From NCBI RefSeq assembly GCF_032911445.1, contig NZ_JAWJEJ010000001.1, positions 186,001 to 250,000 on the forward strand: a DNA stretch of 64,000 bases, in the 5' to 3' direction. Below the pieces are notes generated by a model that saw only the letters and a program-made list of their open reading frames with translations, ran no database searches and was not told the origin of the DNA. Each line of letters begins with the position of its first letter. The first letter of the stretch is position 1. Origin of the DNA: Sphingomonas sp. HF-S4. GTDB taxonomy: Bacteria; Pseudomonadota; Alphaproteobacteria; Sphingomonadales; Sphingomonadaceae. Positions 52,321 to 62,601 of the stretch are shown piece after piece. Made by a program: the position numbers and the translations under genes.

Positions 52321-52757
52321 GCCGCGATCGCCGCGTCGCTCGCCAGTCTGTCGGCGCGCTCATTGTCCGGGTGCCCGGCATGGCCCTTTACCCAGACCCA
52401 CTCGACGCGATGCGGCTTGGCGGCGGCGAGCAATTCCTGCCACAGATCGGCATTCTTGACCGGCTTCCTGTCGGCGGTCCGCCAGCCATTCTTCATCCAG
52501 CCGTGGATCCACTTGGTCAGGCCGTCCATCACATAGCGGCTGTCGGTGGAGAGCGTCACGCGGCACGGGCGGGTGAGGGCTTTCAAGCCCTGGATCGCCG
52601 CCATCATTTCCATGCGGTTGTTGGTGGTGTGGGGCTCGCCGCCGGAAATTTCCTTTTCGGTGCCGCCCATGCGCAGCACTACGCCCCAGCCGCCCTTTCC
52701 GGGATTTCCCTTGCACGCGCCGTCGGTGGCGATTTCGACATGTTGCAGTTCGGTCAT
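52317..52757 (-). CDS. rnhA: Ribonuclease HI
   Basis: 146 residues. The catalytic set is intact: D12 ([12 protein letters not shown]), E50 (NNRMEM), D72 (STDSRYV), H126 (KGHAGHP) and D136. It degrades RNA in RNA-DNA hybrids. It overlaps thrB by 4 nt (ATGA), and the ispH-thrB-rnhA order is common in alphaproteobacteria. Confidence 0.97.
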   Translation of the reverse strand: MTELQHVEIATDGACKGNPGKGGWGVVLRMGGTEKEISGGEPHTTNNRMEMMAAIQGLKALTRPCRVTLSTDSRYVMDGLTKWIHGWMKNGWRTADRKPVKNADLWQELLAAAKPHRVEWVWVKGHAGHPDNERADRLASDAAIAA

Positions 52758-53710
52758 GCGAAGAGCGCGTCGCCCCTCTCGGCATAGAAGTCCAGCCGGC
52801 GCAGATAAGCGAGCGGATCTTTCCTGGTGACAAGTGCGTCGGCCGGGGTGTTAAGCCAGTCCCAGGCGCGGGTGAGGAAGAAGCGGATCGCAGCGCCCTC
52901 GGCAAGGATGGGGAGGGCGCTGCGCTCCTCGGGGAGCAGCGCGAAGTTCGCGGCATAGCCTTCCACCAGCGCCTGGCCCACCATGGCGTCATAATGTGCG
53001 CCGGTGGCGTCGAACGCCCAGGCGCCATGCATTACGGCGAGGTCGTACGCGCGAACTTCGGTGCAGGCGAAGTAGAAGTCGATCAGCCCGGTTATGCGGT
53101 CGCCGAGCATCAGCACATTGTCGGGGAAGAGGTCGGCGTGGATCGCCGCGCGTGGCAGGTCTGGCGGCCAATTTGCCAACAATTTGTCCAGAGCCTTGTC
53201 CACATGCTCGTACAGCCCCGGCTGGATCGCATCCATGTCGCGGCCGCAGCGCTCGAACAGCGGGCGCCAGTCGTCGGGGCCGAGCGAGTTGCGGCGTTCC
53301 GGAGTGAAATCACGCAACGCGTCGTGCATCTTGCCCATCGCCGCGCCCGCGGCGCGCGCCTGCGGGGGGCGGGGGTGCGTCACGGAGACGCCCGAGAGAA
53401 ACTGGATCAGGCAGGCAGGCCGTCCTTCGATCTCATGGATCGTGCGGCCGTCGCGGTCGGGTACGGCCGGAGGCACCGGCAAGCCGCGGTCGGCGAGATG
53501 ATCGAGCAAGGCGAGGAAGAAGGGCAGGTCGTCGGCGGAAACGCGTTTCTCGTAGAGCGTCAGGATGAAGCGGCTCTTGGTCGTGTCGACCAGATAGTTG
53601 GAGTTCTCGACCCCCTCGGCGATGCCCTTGGCCGAGATGAGTTCGCCGACGTCGAAGCGTTCGAGGAAGCCGCCAAGCGCCTCGGCCGAAACCTGTGTGT
53701 AGACTGCCAT
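52754..53710 (-). CDS. thrB: Homoserine kinase (aminoglycoside-phosphotransferase-like type)
   Basis: 318 residues of the alphaproteobacterial ThrB, which belongs to the APH/choline-kinase fold rather than the GHMP fold. Motifs are [20 protein letters not shown], the catalytic loop [19 protein letters not shown] and the DFG-like [11 protein letters not shown]. It phosphorylates homoserine in threonine synthesis. Coupled to rnhA downstream. Confidence 0.94.
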   Translation of the reverse strand: MAVYTQVSAEALGGFLERFDVGELISAKGIAEGVENSNYLVDTTKSRFILTLYEKRVSADDLPFFLALLDHLADRGLPVPPAVPDRDGRTIHEIEGRPACLIQFLSGVSVTHPRPPQARAAGAAMGKMHDALRDFTPERRNSLGPDDWRPLFERCGRDMDAIQPGLYEHVDKALDKLLANWPPDLPRAAIHADLFPDNVLMLGDRITGLIDFYFACTEVRAYDLAVMHGAWAFDATGAHYDAMVGQALVEGYAANFALLPEERSALPILAEGAAIRFFLTRAWDWLNTPADALVTRKDPLAYLRRLDFYAERGDALFA

Positions 53711-53828
53711 TCCTACCCCCGTCTGCCCTGCGATGTCGAAGGGCCGTCCTTCCCGGCGGTTAAAGGACAGAGCCGTGCTCCGACAAGCTCAGCCGGAACG
53801 GGTTATTGTTTATCGCTCTCAAGCGCGC

Positions 53829-54782
53829 TTACGCCGCCTCCAGCCCGCGCGGCAGCTTGAACACCACATTCTCCTCGACCGTCTCGACGTCGCGTTCGCG
53901 CACCTCGAAGCGTTCGGAGAGCTTGTCGACCAGTTCGCGGACCAGCAGTTCGGGTGCCGAGGCACCGGCGCTGATGCCGAGCGAGCCGACGCCTTCCAGC
54001 CACGTCCAATCGAGGTCCGCGGCGCGGGGAATCAGATAGGCCGTCGTACCCTGCCGCTCTGCGACTTCCACCAGCCGAAGGGAGTTGGACGAGTTCATCC
54101 CACCAATCACCAGCACCAGATCTACCGACGAGGCGATCGCCTTGACGGCGCCTTGGCGATTGGTGGTGGCGTAGCAGATGTCGTTGGGGCCGGGCGCGAG
54201 GATTGCCGGGAAGCGGCGCTTGAGCACGTCGAGAGTCGCCGCGGTATCGTCTACCGACAAGGTCGTCTGGGTGAGGAAGGCAAGGTTATCGACATCGGCG
54301 ACTGAGACCTGCTCGGCATCCTCGGGTGTCTCGATCAGCGTCATCGCACCTTCAGGTACCTGGCCGAAGGTCCCGATTACTTCGGGATGGCCCTTATGGC
54401 CGATGAAAAGGATGTGGCGCCCGGCAGCGACGAGCCGCTCGGCCTGGCGGTGGACCTTGGAAACCAGAGGGCAAGTGGCATCGAGATAGGAGAGCCCGCG
54501 CTCGGCCGCCTTGGCGGGAACGGCCTTGGGCACGCCATGCGCCGAAAACACCACCGGCACGCCATCGGGCACTTCGTCGAGTTCCTCGACGAAGATCGCG
54601 CCCTTGGCCTTCAGGCTGTCTACGACGAACTTGTTGTGGACGATCTCGTGCCGGACATAGACCGGCGCGCCGTATTTCTCGATCGTGAGCTCGACGATGC
54701 GGATCGCGCGATCCACCCCGGCGCAGAAGCCGCGCGGTGCGGCGATGAGCAGTTCGAGCGGTGGTTTTGCAGTCGAGTCCAT
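53829..54782 (-). CDS. ispH: 4-hydroxy-3-methylbut-2-enyl diphosphate reductase
   Basis: 317 residues. The three cysteines holding the [4Fe-4S] cluster are C20 ([11 protein letters not shown]), C104 ([11 protein letters not shown]) and C203 ([11 protein letters not shown]), and the catalytic Glu lies after them. It makes IPP and DMAPP in the last step of the MEP pathway. ATG at 54782 ([10 protein letters not shown]) is used; the open frame further upstream is antisense to the next gene. The gap to thrB (53711-53828) carries a short REP-like CTCCGACAAGCTCAGCCGGA. Confidence 0.96.
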   Translation of the reverse strand: MDSTAKPPLELLIAAPRGFCAGVDRAIRIVELTIEKYGAPVYVRHEIVHNKFVVDSLKAKGAIFVEELDEVPDGVPVVFSAHGVPKAVPAKAAERGLSYLDATCPLVSKVHRQAERLVAAGRHILFIGHKGHPEVIGTFGQVPEGAMTLIETPEDAEQVSVADVDNLAFLTQTTLSVDDTAATLDVLKRRFPAILAPGPNDICYATTNRQGAVKAIASSVDLVLVIGGMNSSNSLRLVEVAERQGTTAYLIPRAADLDWTWLEGVGSLGISAGASAPELLVRELVDKLSERFEVRERDVETVEENVVFKLPRGLEAA

Positions 54783-54897
54783 CACGTCGGCGGCTCTACG
54801 CGATTGCTTGCGCGGGCGAAAGGCGGTTCCTATGGTGCCCGTCGTTTCCGGGCTGCGCGTGCGCGGCCCGTTGTTCGATTTGAAAGGTGTTCCGCCC

Positions 54898-55536
54898 GTG
54901 TCGCTCGCCAAGCTCGCCGTCCCCGCTTTGATCCTGCTGGCCGCCGGCGGCTGCTCCCGCACCGGCGAGATTGCCGAGGGCGGCATCACCGCGGTGCGCT
55001 CCGCCTGCCCGCATATCGGCGTGCCGGCAGGCACCGGCGACATCACCACCTTCAATCCGGCGAACAGCCGCGAGGCGAGCGCGATCGACGTCACCGCCGT
55101 GCTCACCAACGTCCAGGCGACCTGCGACGAATCCGGCCCGCAGATCCTGAGCAACGTCACCTTCGACGTGCTGGCGCGGCGCAACCAGGCGGGCCCGGCG
55201 CGCGACGTTTCGTTCCCCTATTTCATCACCGTCGTGCGGGGCGGCACCGCGGTCACCGCCAAGCGGATCGGCCGCGTCACCGTCCATTTCGACGAAGGCC
55301 AGCTCCGCGCGCAGACCCGCGGCCAGGCGACGAGCAGCATCGATCGCGCCGCGGCGACGCTGCCCGAGGAAGTGCGCAAGCGGCTGACCGAGAAGCGCAA
55401 GGCCGGCGACGAGGCCGCGGCGATGGACCCGCTTGCCGATCCGTCGATCCGCTCGGCGGTGCTCTCGGCGACGTTCGAGGCGCTGGTCGGCTTCCAGCTC
55501 ACCGAGGACCAGCTGAAGTACAATGTTACGCGCTGA
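54898..55536 (+). CDS. Hypothetical lipoprotein
   Basis: About 212 residues from GTG 54898. The N-terminus is a hydrophobic signal with a loose lipobox, [11 protein letters not shown]. The body is mostly beta/alpha with [39 protein letters not shown] and a helical Lys/Arg-rich region [14 protein letters not shown]. It resembles conserved sphingomonad lipoproteins next to ispH; I cannot assign a function. An in-frame ATG at 54832 would place a long leader before the signal, so GTG is preferred. Confidence 0.65.
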   Translation: MSLAKLAVPALILLAAGGCSRTGEIAEGGITAVRSACPHIGVPAGTGDITTFNPANSREASAIDVTAVLTNVQATCDESGPQILSNVTFDVLARRNQAGPARDVSFPYFITVVRGGTAVTAKRIGRVTVHFDEGQLRAQTRGQATSSIDRAAATLPEEVRKRLTEKRKAGDEAAAMDPLADPSIRSAVLSATFEALVGFQLTEDQLKYNVTR

Positions 55537-55602
55537 TCGCGATTGACTCGGTTCGGCGTCGCGGCCAAGGCTCGCGGCGTCGGTGGCGGGGAATCGCCAT
55601 AG

Positions 55603-55792
55603 GCACGCGCGGGAGAGTGTGGGACCAACCCACCGCCGAAGGAGCAACCGCCCCGGAATCTCTCAGGCATCAGGGACCGCGCGCGCTGTGACACTCTGGA
55701 AAGCGCCGCCGACAAGGCGGCCACCGAAGGGGTAACCCTGGGCTCCGGCCAAGGGGAAAGCTCTCAGGTTCCGTGACAGAGGGGGCGAGGAT
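55603..55792 (+). promoter_or_regulatory. Tandem glycine riboswitch (two aptamers) upstream of gcvT
   Basis: Aptamer 1 (about 55603-55685) has GGGAGAGTG, CCGCCGAAGGAGCAA and ATCTCTCAGGCA; aptamer 2 (about 55690-55792) has ACACTCTGGAAAG, CACCGAAGGGGTAA and AGCTCTCAGG, joined by a short linker. These are the conserved gcvT-motif elements. Glycine binding turns on the glycine-cleavage genes directly downstream. It accounts for most of the 311-bp gap 55537-55847. Confidence 0.93.
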
Positions 55793-55847
55793 AGGGCGTG
55801 CCGTGAGGGCGCCCGGATTCTCGTTCAATCTGTGCGGAGTGCCTTTG

Positions 55848-56987
55848 ATGAGCCTGGATGTTCCCGAGAACGAAGCCGAAGCACCGGAATTGCAGCAGCT
55901 TGCGCTCGATGCCTGGCATCGCGCACGCGGCGGCCGGATGGTCCCGTTCGCGGGATACGAGATGCCCGTCCAGTATGAAGGCATCATGGCCGAGCATCTG
56001 TGGACGCGCGCGCATGCCGGCTTGTTCGACGTCAGCCACATGGGCCAGCTGCTTTTTTCGGGCGACGGCATCGCGGCCGCTCTGGAAGCGCTCATGCCCG
56101 CCGACATCGCCGCAGCGAAGCCGGGCCACCCGGTCTATTCGCTGCTGATGGCCGAGAATGGCGGCATCCTCGACGATCTGATGCTGACCAAGCGCGACGA
56201 CGGCAGCATCTACATGGTCGTCAACGGGGCCTGCAAATGGGACGATATCGCGCATTTCCGCGAGCATCTCGCCGACGAGATCACGCTCAATCACCTCGAT
56301 GACCTCGCCTTGCTCGCGCTGCAGGGCCCCGAAGCGGCGACCGCGCTCGAGCGCGTGATCCCCGGCGTCGCGGCGCTGGTGTTCATGCAGGGCGCGCTGT
56401 TCCAGTGGCAGGGCCATGACCTGTGGATCAGCCGCTCGGGCTATACCGGCGAGGACGGCTTCGAGATTTCGGTGCCCGCCACTGCGGCCGAAGCGCTCGC
56501 CGACGCGCTCACTGCGCAGCCCGAAGTCAAGCCGATCGGGTTGGGCGCGCGCGATTCGCTGCGGCTCGAGGCCGATCTGCCGCTCTACGGCCACGACCTC
56601 GATACCGAGACCACGCCGGTCTCCGCGGCATTGGGCTTCGCGCTCAAGAAGCGCCGCCGCGAGGAAGGCGGCTTTCCCGGTCACGCGCGCATCATGGCCG
56701 AGCGCGAGGCGGGCCCGATCGTCAAGCGCGTCGGGCTGATCGTCGAGGGCCGCCAGCCGGTGCGCGAGGGCGCCGCCGTCGTCGATGGCGAGGGCAGCGA
56801 GGTCGGCAAGGTCACCAGCGGCGGGTTCGCCCCGACCGTCCAGAAGCCGATCGCGATGGCCTATGTGCCTGCCGCACTTGCCGTGCCGGGCACCCGCATC
56901 ACGCTCGCCCAGCGTGGCAAAGTCCATCATGCGGAGGTCGTCCAGATGCCCTTCGTCCCCCATCGTTACGTCAGAAAGGGAGCCTGA
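55848..56987 (+). CDS. gcvT: Glycine cleavage system aminomethyltransferase (T protein)
   Basis: 379 residues. It contains RMVPFAGYEMPVQYEGIM, FDVSHMGQLLFSG, WISRSGYTGEDGFEISVP and GLGARDSLRLEADLPLYGHD, all T-protein landmarks. It transfers the methylene group from H-protein-bound aminomethyl to THF. ATG at 55848 lies after the riboswitch and matches family starts. First gene of gcvT-gcvH-gcvPA-gcvPB. Confidence 0.97.
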   Translation: MSLDVPENEAEAPELQQLALDAWHRARGGRMVPFAGYEMPVQYEGIMAEHLWTRAHAGLFDVSHMGQLLFSGDGIAAALEALMPADIAAAKPGHPVYSLLMAENGGILDDLMLTKRDDGSIYMVVNGACKWDDIAHFREHLADEITLNHLDDLALLALQGPEAATALERVIPGVAALVFMQGALFQWQGHDLWISRSGYTGEDGFEISVPATAAEALADALTAQPEVKPIGLGARDSLRLEADLPLYGHDLDTETTPVSAALGFALKKRRREEGGFPGHARIMAEREAGPIVKRVGLIVEGRQPVREGAAVVDGEGSEVGKVTSGGFAPTVQKPIAMAYVPAALAVPGTRITLAQRGKVHHAEVVQMPFVPHRYVRKGA

Positions 56988-56990
56988 CCC

Positions 56991-57359
56991 GTGCGCTATT
57001 TCACCGAAGATCATGAGTGGATCCAAGTCGACGGCGAAGTCGCGACGGTCGGCATCACCGACTATGCCCAGAGCCAGCTCGGCGACATCGTGTTCGTCGA
57101 GACTCCCGAAGAGGGCAAGGCGGTCAGCAAGGGCGACGACGCCGCGGTGGTCGAATCGGTCAAGGCCGCGTCGGACGTCTACGCGCCGGTCGCCGGCACG
57201 GTGATCGAAGGCAACGCCCAGCTCGCCGACAACCCCGCTTTGGTCAACGAGGACCCCGAAGGCGAAGGCTGGTTCTTCAAGCTGACGCTCGCCGATGCCG
57301 GCGAACTCGAAAGCCTGATGGACGAAGCCGCCTACCAGGATTTCGTCAGCAAGCTCTAG
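56991..57359 (+). CDS. gcvH: Glycine cleavage system H protein
   Basis: 122 residues, GTG start at 56991. The lipoyl-lysine is K58 in [15 protein letters not shown], and [13 protein letters not shown] is the canonical N-terminus. It shuttles the aminomethyl group between GcvP, GcvT and dihydrolipoyl dehydrogenase. It starts 3 nt after gcvT. Confidence 0.97.
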   Translation: MRYFTEDHEWIQVDGEVATVGITDYAQSQLGDIVFVETPEEGKAVSKGDDAAVVESVKAASDVYAPVAGTVIEGNAQLADNPALVNEDPEGEGWFFKLTLADAGELESLMDEAAYQDFVSKL

Positions 57360-57365
57360 CTTCTG

Positions 57366-57500
57366 CTCCCCTCCCTGCAAGGGAGGGGTTGGGGGTGGGT
57401 GCGAGCGAAGCGAGCTCCTGCGCACTCCCGAAGCGACGACAGGGGCATCGAGCCCTGCCGCCGCTGGACCCACCCCTTGCCCCTCCCTTGCAGGGAGGGG
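57366..57500. repeat. R1-family repeat, copy 4 (between gcvH and gcvPA)
   Basis: End hairpins CCCTCCCTGCAAGGGAGGG and CCCTCCCTTGCAGGGAGGG, inner GGGGGTGGGTG / ACCCACCCC and core GGGCATCGAGCCCTG. It interrupts the gcv operon; the following GGTGGAGAGAG before ATG 57514 is the apparent RBS of gcvPA and is partly formed by the repeat's end. Confidence 0.8.
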
Positions 57501-57513
57501 TGGAGAGAGTTGA

Positions 57514-58872
57514 ATGCGCTACCTGCCCCTTACCCAGACCGATCGTGAAGCGATGCTTGGCGTCATCGGCGCCAAGTCGGTCGACGACCTGTTCGTCGAT
57601 GTGCCCGAGGCCGCGCGGCTCGACGGGCCCGTCCACGGCCTGCCCAACCATGCCAGCGAGCTCGCGGTCGAGCGCCACATGTCGGCGCTCGCCAGGAAGA
57701 ACCTCGCTGCAGGCGACGTGCCGTTCTTCCTGGGGGCGGGGGCGTATCGCCACCATGTGCCGGCGTCGGTCGATCACATCATCCAGCGCGGCGAGTTCCT
57801 GACGGCCTATACGCCGTACCAGCCAGAGATCGCACAGGGCACGCTGCAGGTGATGTTCGAGTTCCAGACGCAGGTCGCACGGCTGCTCGGCTGCGACGTG
57901 GCGAACGCGTCGATGTACGACGGCTCGACCGCCTGCTGGGAAGCGATCGTGATGGCGCGGCGCGTGACCAGGCGCGGCAAGGCGATCCTCTCGGGCGGGC
58001 TCCACCCGCATTACGTCTCGGTTGCCAACACGATGGCGAAGTTCACCGGCGACCAGCTCGTCACCGCGCTGCCGACGCTGAGCCCCGAGCCCGACACGCT
58101 CGACCTGATCAACCAGATCGACGACGCCACCTCGTGCGTCGTGGTCCAGTATCCCGACATCCTCGGCCGGATCGAGGACATGAGCGCGCTCGCCGAGGCG
58201 TGCCACGCGAAGAAGGCGCTGCTGATCGCCGTGGTCACCGAGCCGGTGGCGCTGGGGGCGATTCGGTCGCCGGGCGAGATGGGCGCGGACATCGTCGTCG
58301 GCGAGGGGCAGTCGCTCGGCGTCGGGCTCCAGTTCGGCGGACCTTATGTCGGGCTGTTCGCCTGCTCGGAGAAGCTGGTTCGCCAGATGCCCGGCCGCCT
58401 TTGCGGCGAGACCGTCGATGCCGAGGGCAAGCGCGGTTTCGTGCTGACGCTCAGCACGCGCGAGCAGCATATCCGGCGCGAGAAGGCGACGTCGAACATC
58501 TGCACCAGCTCGGTGCTGTGCGCGCTGGCGATGTCGGCGCACATGACCCTGCTCGGCGAGATGGGCCTGCGCCAGCTGGCCGAGATCAATCACGTCTCGG
58601 CGAGCGCCGCGGCGGATCGCCTCGCCGAAGTCGACGGGGTCGAGCTGGTCACCGACCGGTTCTTCAACGAGTTCACGATTCGGCTCAGCAAGGAAGCGCG
58701 CCCGGTCGTCCGCGCGCTGGCGGATAAGGGCATATTGGCGGGCGTGTCGCTCGGCCGGCTCTATCCCGATGCGCCCGAACTGGCGAACGGCCTGATCGTC
58801 GCAGTCACCGAAACCACCACCGAGGAGGACGTCGAAACGCTTGCCTCCGCACTCGAGGAGGCGCTGGCATGA
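57514..58872 (+). CDS. gcvPA: Glycine dehydrogenase (decarboxylating) subunit 1
   Basis: 452 residues, the split P-protein N-half. It has [52 protein letters not shown] and [17 protein letters not shown], typical of GcvPA. With GcvPB it decarboxylates glycine using PLP. It overlaps gcvPB by 4 nt (ATGA). Confidence 0.97.
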   Translation: MRYLPLTQTDREAMLGVIGAKSVDDLFVDVPEAARLDGPVHGLPNHASELAVERHMSALARKNLAAGDVPFFLGAGAYRHHVPASVDHIIQRGEFLTAYTPYQPEIAQGTLQVMFEFQTQVARLLGCDVANASMYDGSTACWEAIVMARRVTRRGKAILSGGLHPHYVSVANTMAKFTGDQLVTALPTLSPEPDTLDLINQIDDATSCVVVQYPDILGRIEDMSALAEACHAKKALLIAVVTEPVALGAIRSPGEMGADIVVGEGQSLGVGLQFGGPYVGLFACSEKLVRQMPGRLCGETVDAEGKRGFVLTLSTREQHIRREKATSNICTSSVLCALAMSAHMTLLGEMGLRQLAEINHVSASAAADRLAEVDGVELVTDRFFNEFTIRLSKEARPVVRALADKGILAGVSLGRLYPDAPELANGLIVAVTETTTEEDVETLASALEEALA

Positions 58873-60437
58873 GCATCAACCAGAGCGGCTGGCGCCCGAC
58901 CACGCCGCAGGCCGGCGAGAGCAACGGCGACACCTTCACCGGCAATCGCGCGCTGATGCTCGAGGAAGCGCTGATCTTCGAGATCGGCTCGACGCAGACG
59001 ACCGGCGTCGATTTCGGCGAGGCGCCTTCGGGCAAGTCGCGGCTCGACGGGCTCGAACGCACCAACACGATCGGGCTTCCCGGCCTGTCGGAGCCGGAGG
59101 CAGTGCGCCACTATACCCGCCTCAGCCGCCAGAACTACGCGATCGACCTGGGCCTGTTCCCGCTCGGCTCGTGCACGATGAAGCACAATCCGCGCCTGAA
59201 CGAGCGGATGGCGCGGCTTCCCGGTTTCGCCGATCTCCACCCGCTGACTCCGGTCGATTCGTGCCAGGGCGCGTTCGAAGTGATCCACCAACTCGCGCAT
59301 TGGCTGGTGACGCTGACCGGCATGCATTCGGTGGCGATGAGCCCCAAGGCCGGCGCGCATGGCGAGCTGTGCGGCGTGCTGGCGATCCGCGCGGCGCTCG
59401 ACGCCAAAAGCGAGGAGAGCCGGAAGGTGCTGCTGGTTCCCGAGAGCGCGCACGGTACCAACCCGGCGACCGCGGCATTCGCCGGCTTTACCGTCGAGGA
59501 TATTCCCGCCACCGAAGCGGGCCGCGTCAATCTGCGCGCGCTCAAGGAGCGGCTCGGTCCGGACGTCGCCGGGGTGATGATCACCAACCCCAACACCTGC
59601 GGCCTGTTCGAACCCGACATGCGCGAAATCTCCGACGCGGTCCACGCGGCGGGCGGCTATGTCTATTGCGACGGCGCCAATTTCAACGCGATCGTCGGCC
59701 GCGTCCGCCCGGGCGATCTCGGCATCGACGCGATGCACATCAACCTGCACAAGACCTTCTCGACTCCGCATGGCGGCGGCGGGCCGGGCTCGGGGCCGGT
59801 GGTGTTTTCGGAGGCGCTGACGCCCTATGCGCCGTTGCCCTTCGTCGAGAAGCAGGGCGAGCAGTTCGTCCTCGTCGAGGAAGAAACCGCGGGCGAGCAT
59901 CACGCGTCGAGCTTCGGCCGGATGGTCGCGTTCCACGGCCAGATGGGCATGTTCACGCGAGCCCTCACGTACATCCTCTCGCACGGCGCCGATGGGCTGC
60001 GCCAGGTCGCCGAGGATTCGGTGCTCAACGCCAATTACATCCTGCGGTCGATGGAGGACGTGCTCGACGCGCCCTTCGCCAAATCGGGCCCATGCATGCA
60101 CGAGGCGATCTTCAGCGATAAGGGCCTGCCCGAGGGGATTTCGACGATCGACATCGCCAAGGGGCTGATCGACGAGGGCTTCCATCCGATGACCGTGTAT
60201 TTCCCCCTCGTCGTACATGGGGCAATGCTGGTAGAGCCCACCGAAACCGAATCGAAGGCGACGCTCGACCAGTTCATCGGCGCCTTCCGTTCGGTGGCGG
60301 CGCGGGCGCGGAACGGCGACCCGACGGTCAAGACCGCGCCGCACCACGCGCCGCGCCGGCGTCTCGACGAGACGCTTGCGGCACGCAAGCCGGTCCTGGT
60401 CTGGAAAGAGCCCATACGGGCAGAGGCGGCCGAGTGA
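58869..60437 (+). CDS. gcvPB: Glycine dehydrogenase (decarboxylating) subunit 2
   Basis: 522 residues. The PLP-binding lysine is K295 in [15 protein letters not shown]. The N-terminal [19 protein letters not shown] and [15 protein letters not shown] are family marks. It completes the glycine cleavage P protein. Last of the four-gene operon; a small helical gene follows after 25 nt. Confidence 0.97.
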   Translation: MSINQSGWRPTTPQAGESNGDTFTGNRALMLEEALIFEIGSTQTTGVDFGEAPSGKSRLDGLERTNTIGLPGLSEPEAVRHYTRLSRQNYAIDLGLFPLGSCTMKHNPRLNERMARLPGFADLHPLTPVDSCQGAFEVIHQLAHWLVTLTGMHSVAMSPKAGAHGELCGVLAIRAALDAKSEESRKVLLVPESAHGTNPATAAFAGFTVEDIPATEAGRVNLRALKERLGPDVAGVMITNPNTCGLFEPDMREISDAVHAAGGYVYCDGANFNAIVGRVRPGDLGIDAMHINLHKTFSTPHGGGGPGSGPVVFSEALTPYAPLPFVEKQGEQFVLVEEETAGEHHASSFGRMVAFHGQMGMFTRALTYILSHGADGLRQVAEDSVLNANYILRSMEDVLDAPFAKSGPCMHEAIFSDKGLPEGISTIDIAKGLIDEGFHPMTVYFPLVVHGAMLVEPTETESKATLDQFIGAFRSVAARARNGDPTVKTAPHHAPRRRLDETLAARKPVLVWKEPIRAEAAE

Positions 60438-60462
60438 GCCGCGCAGGAGTTTTGATTTAAGA

Positions 60463-60846
60463 ATGACCTATAACGATACGTTCCGCGACCGCGCCGGTCG
60501 CTCGGCCGATGCCAAGAAGGCGCTGCTCGAAAAGCTTAAGGCCGCTCCGAAAATGAGCGAGGCCGAGCTGGCCGAGCGCAAGGCTGCACGCCTGGCGCGC
60601 GAGCAAGCCGAAATCGACGCGCGTGCTGCCAAGCAGGCCGCGATCGACGCCGAAAAGGCCGCTATTGCCAAGGCCAAGGCCGATGCCGAGGCGGCGAAGC
60701 TCGCCGCACAGCGCGAGGCCGAGAACAAGGCCGCAGCCGACAAGGCGGCAAAGGCTGCTGCGGCCGAGGCTGCGCGTGCCAAGCTCGCCGCTTCGTTCAT
60801 GCTCGGTGACGACAGCCGCTACCCGGCGCGCAAGGGCAAGAAGTAG
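60463..60846 (+). CDS. DUF6481-type small Ala/Lys-rich helical protein
   Basis: 127 residues, nearly one long charged helix: residues ~30-112 are built from Ala, Lys and Glu (AEIDARAAKQAAIDAEKAAI), ending in LGDDSRYPARKGKK. It matches the short DUF6481 proteins known from sphingomonads; no function is established. ATG at 60463 is chosen over a far upstream start. It lies 25 nt after gcvPB and 11 nt before the DUF938 gene and may be read through from the gcv operon. Confidence 0.72.
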   Translation: MTYNDTFRDRAGRSADAKKALLEKLKAAPKMSEAELAERKAARLAREQAEIDARAAKQAAIDAEKAAIAKAKADAEAAKLAAQREAENKAAADKAAKAAAAEAARAKLAASFMLGDDSRYPARKGKK

Positions 60847-60857
60847 TCCAGGCGGGC

Positions 60858-61451
60858 ATGCGCGCACGCCGCCATGCCCCCGCGACTGCGCGCAACCGCG
60901 ATCCGATCGCGGACGTGCTCACGGCGGAATTGCCCGCTGAAGGACTGGTGCTCGAAGTGGCGAGCGGCAGCGGGGAGCATTGCGCCTATTTCGCCGGGCG
61001 CTTTCCGGCGCTCGACTGGCAGCCGAGCGATCCCGATGCCGAAGCGCTGGCCTCGATCGCCGACTGGTGCGAGGGGCTTGCCAATGTCCTGGCGCCGCTG
61101 GCGCTCGATGCCGCGGTGGACGACTGGCCGGTCCCCGCGGCCGACGCGATCCTCTGCGTCAACATGGTGCATATCAGCCCGTGGGAAGCCACGCTCGGGC
61201 TGATGGCCGGGGCCGGGCGGTTGCTTGCGCCGGGCGCGCCGCTGATCCTCTACGGACCCTATCGCCGGCAAGGCGTGCCGACCGCGGAATCGAACGAGGC
61301 GTTCGACGTGTCGCTCAAGGCGCGCGACCCGCGCTGGGGGCTGCGGCACGTCGAAGACGTCTCGGCCGCTGCGGCGGCGCAGGGGCTGGTGCTCCAGCGG
61401 ATCGTCGAGATGCCGGCGAACAATCTGACGCTGGTGTTCCGGAGAAATTAG
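60858..61451 (+). CDS. DUF938 SAM-dependent methyltransferase-like protein
   Basis: 197 residues. ARRHAPATARNRDPIADVL starts the DUF938 family. The SAM-site motif is VLEVASGSGEHCAYFAGRFP (GxGxG-like, VASGSGEH), followed by ILCVNMVHISPWEATLGLM and LYGPYRRQGVPTAESNEAFD. The acceptor substrate is unknown. It follows the helical gene by 11 nt. Confidence 0.9.
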   Translation: MRARRHAPATARNRDPIADVLTAELPAEGLVLEVASGSGEHCAYFAGRFPALDWQPSDPDAEALASIADWCEGLANVLAPLALDAAVDDWPVPAADAILCVNMVHISPWEATLGLMAGAGRLLAPGAPLILYGPYRRQGVPTAESNEAFDVSLKARDPRWGLRHVEDVSAAAAAQGLVLQRIVEMPANNLTLVFRRN

Positions 61452-61474
61452 ACGGGAGGTTGGCCGTAGCCGCG

Positions 61475-62422
61475 CTACGACGTCGCCGCCTCGCTCACCG
61501 CTTCGGTGTTGCGAAGATGGAGCACGCGCTCGCGCCAGACGATGTAGAGCCCGCTGGCGATGATGATCGGCGCGCCGATCCAGGTCCATGGCGTCGGCCA
61601 GGCGTCGAAGAGCAGCCAGCCGAAGAGCGTACCCCAGACCAGGCTCGAATAATCCATCGGGATCACCGTCGAGACCGGCGCGAAACGGACCGACGCGGTC
61701 AGTGCCAGCTGCGCGATGCCGCCGACCAGCCCGATCGCGATCAGGTTCGCCCAGGTCAGCCAATCGTGCGCCTGAAGCTGGAAGGCATAGGCGATGCCGA
61801 GCGGCGGCAGCGACAGCACCGAGAACCAGAAGACGGTGGTGCCCGCGCTTTCGGTCTTGCCGATCTGGCGCAGCGTGATCGCGACGATCGCGACGAACAA
61901 CGCCGCGAGCAGTCCGACGACGCTGCCGGCGAGCGGGAAGGTGCCGCTCCCCGGCTGGGTGACGACGAGCACTCCGGCGAACCCGACGATCACTGCGCCC
62001 CAGCGATGCCAGCCGGTCTTCTCGCCTAGCACCAGTGCGCCGAGGATCGTCGCGAAGATCGGCACGGTAAACTGGAGCGTGGTCGCCTCGGCCAGCGGCA
62101 GCAGCAGCACCGCGCCGAACGTGAACACCATGCCGCAAAGCCCGATCGCGGTGCGGCTGACATGCGCGCCGAAGCGCCGGGTGCGGATCGAGCCCAGCCC
62201 CGGCCCGGCGACGATCCAGGCCGTGACCAGCGGCACCGCCCAGAACTGGCGATGGAACATCGTCTCCACCAGCGTCGCGCCGCGCGCCTCGGCCAGCTTG
62301 ATCAGCGCCGACATCGTCGAGAGGCAGGCGATCGCGAACAGGCGCAATGCCAGGCCCTTGAAGGCGCTTTCGGTTCGGGCCTGCGTCACGTGCACCGGGT
62401 ACGCAGCGCTGTTGCGGCGCAC
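61475..62422 (-). CDS. DMT-family (EamA) transporter
   Basis: 315 residues with ten predicted membrane segments in two EamA repeats (e.g. LLPLAEATTLQFTVPIFATI and AQLALTASVRFAPVSTVIPM, each ending in the conserved A/T-rich helix). It exports or imports small metabolites. The start could be ATG 62422 or a later Met; the first 22 residues before the first helix look natural. It is divergent from proS. Confidence 0.85.
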   Translation of the reverse strand: MRRNSAAYPVHVTQARTESAFKGLALRLFAIACLSTMSALIKLAEARGATLVETMFHRQFWAVPLVTAWIVAGPGLGSIRTRRFGAHVSRTAIGLCGMVFTFGAVLLLPLAEATTLQFTVPIFATILGALVLGEKTGWHRWGAVIVGFAGVLVVTQPGSGTFPLAGSVVGLLAALFVAIVAITLRQIGKTESAGTTVFWFSVLSLPPLGIAYAFQLQAHDWLTWANLIAIGLVGGIAQLALTASVRFAPVSTVIPMDYSSLVWGTLFGWLLFDAWPTPWTWIGAPIIIASGLYIVWRERVLHLRNTEAVSEAATS

Positions 62423-62494
62423 AACCCTCGTGGCGCGGCAAAAGGGCTGGGAATGTTGGATTTCTTCTGAAACAGTGCAGGAATGTGAAGGGCG

Positions 62495-62544
62495 GTTGAC
62501 TGCCGCGCCAACACGCGAAGCGAGTCAACTTCGTCAATTGACTC
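62495..62544 (+). promoter_or_regulatory. Two mutually exclusive hairpins in the proS 5' region
   Basis: GTTGACT (62495-62501) can pair with AGTCAAC (62523-62529), and the overlapping GAGTCAA (62522-62528) can instead pair with TTGACTC (62538-62544), both perfect 7-bp stems. This is the layout of an attenuator or simply a repeated TTGACT promoter element. It starts about 107 bp before proS, in the 179-bp gap with the DMT gene. Confidence 0.45.
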
Positions 62545-62601
62545 GTGTCGCCGTCCCACTGCCATTGCGGCGGTTGCGGACGGGCCTTAGAGGCACGGAC
62601 C

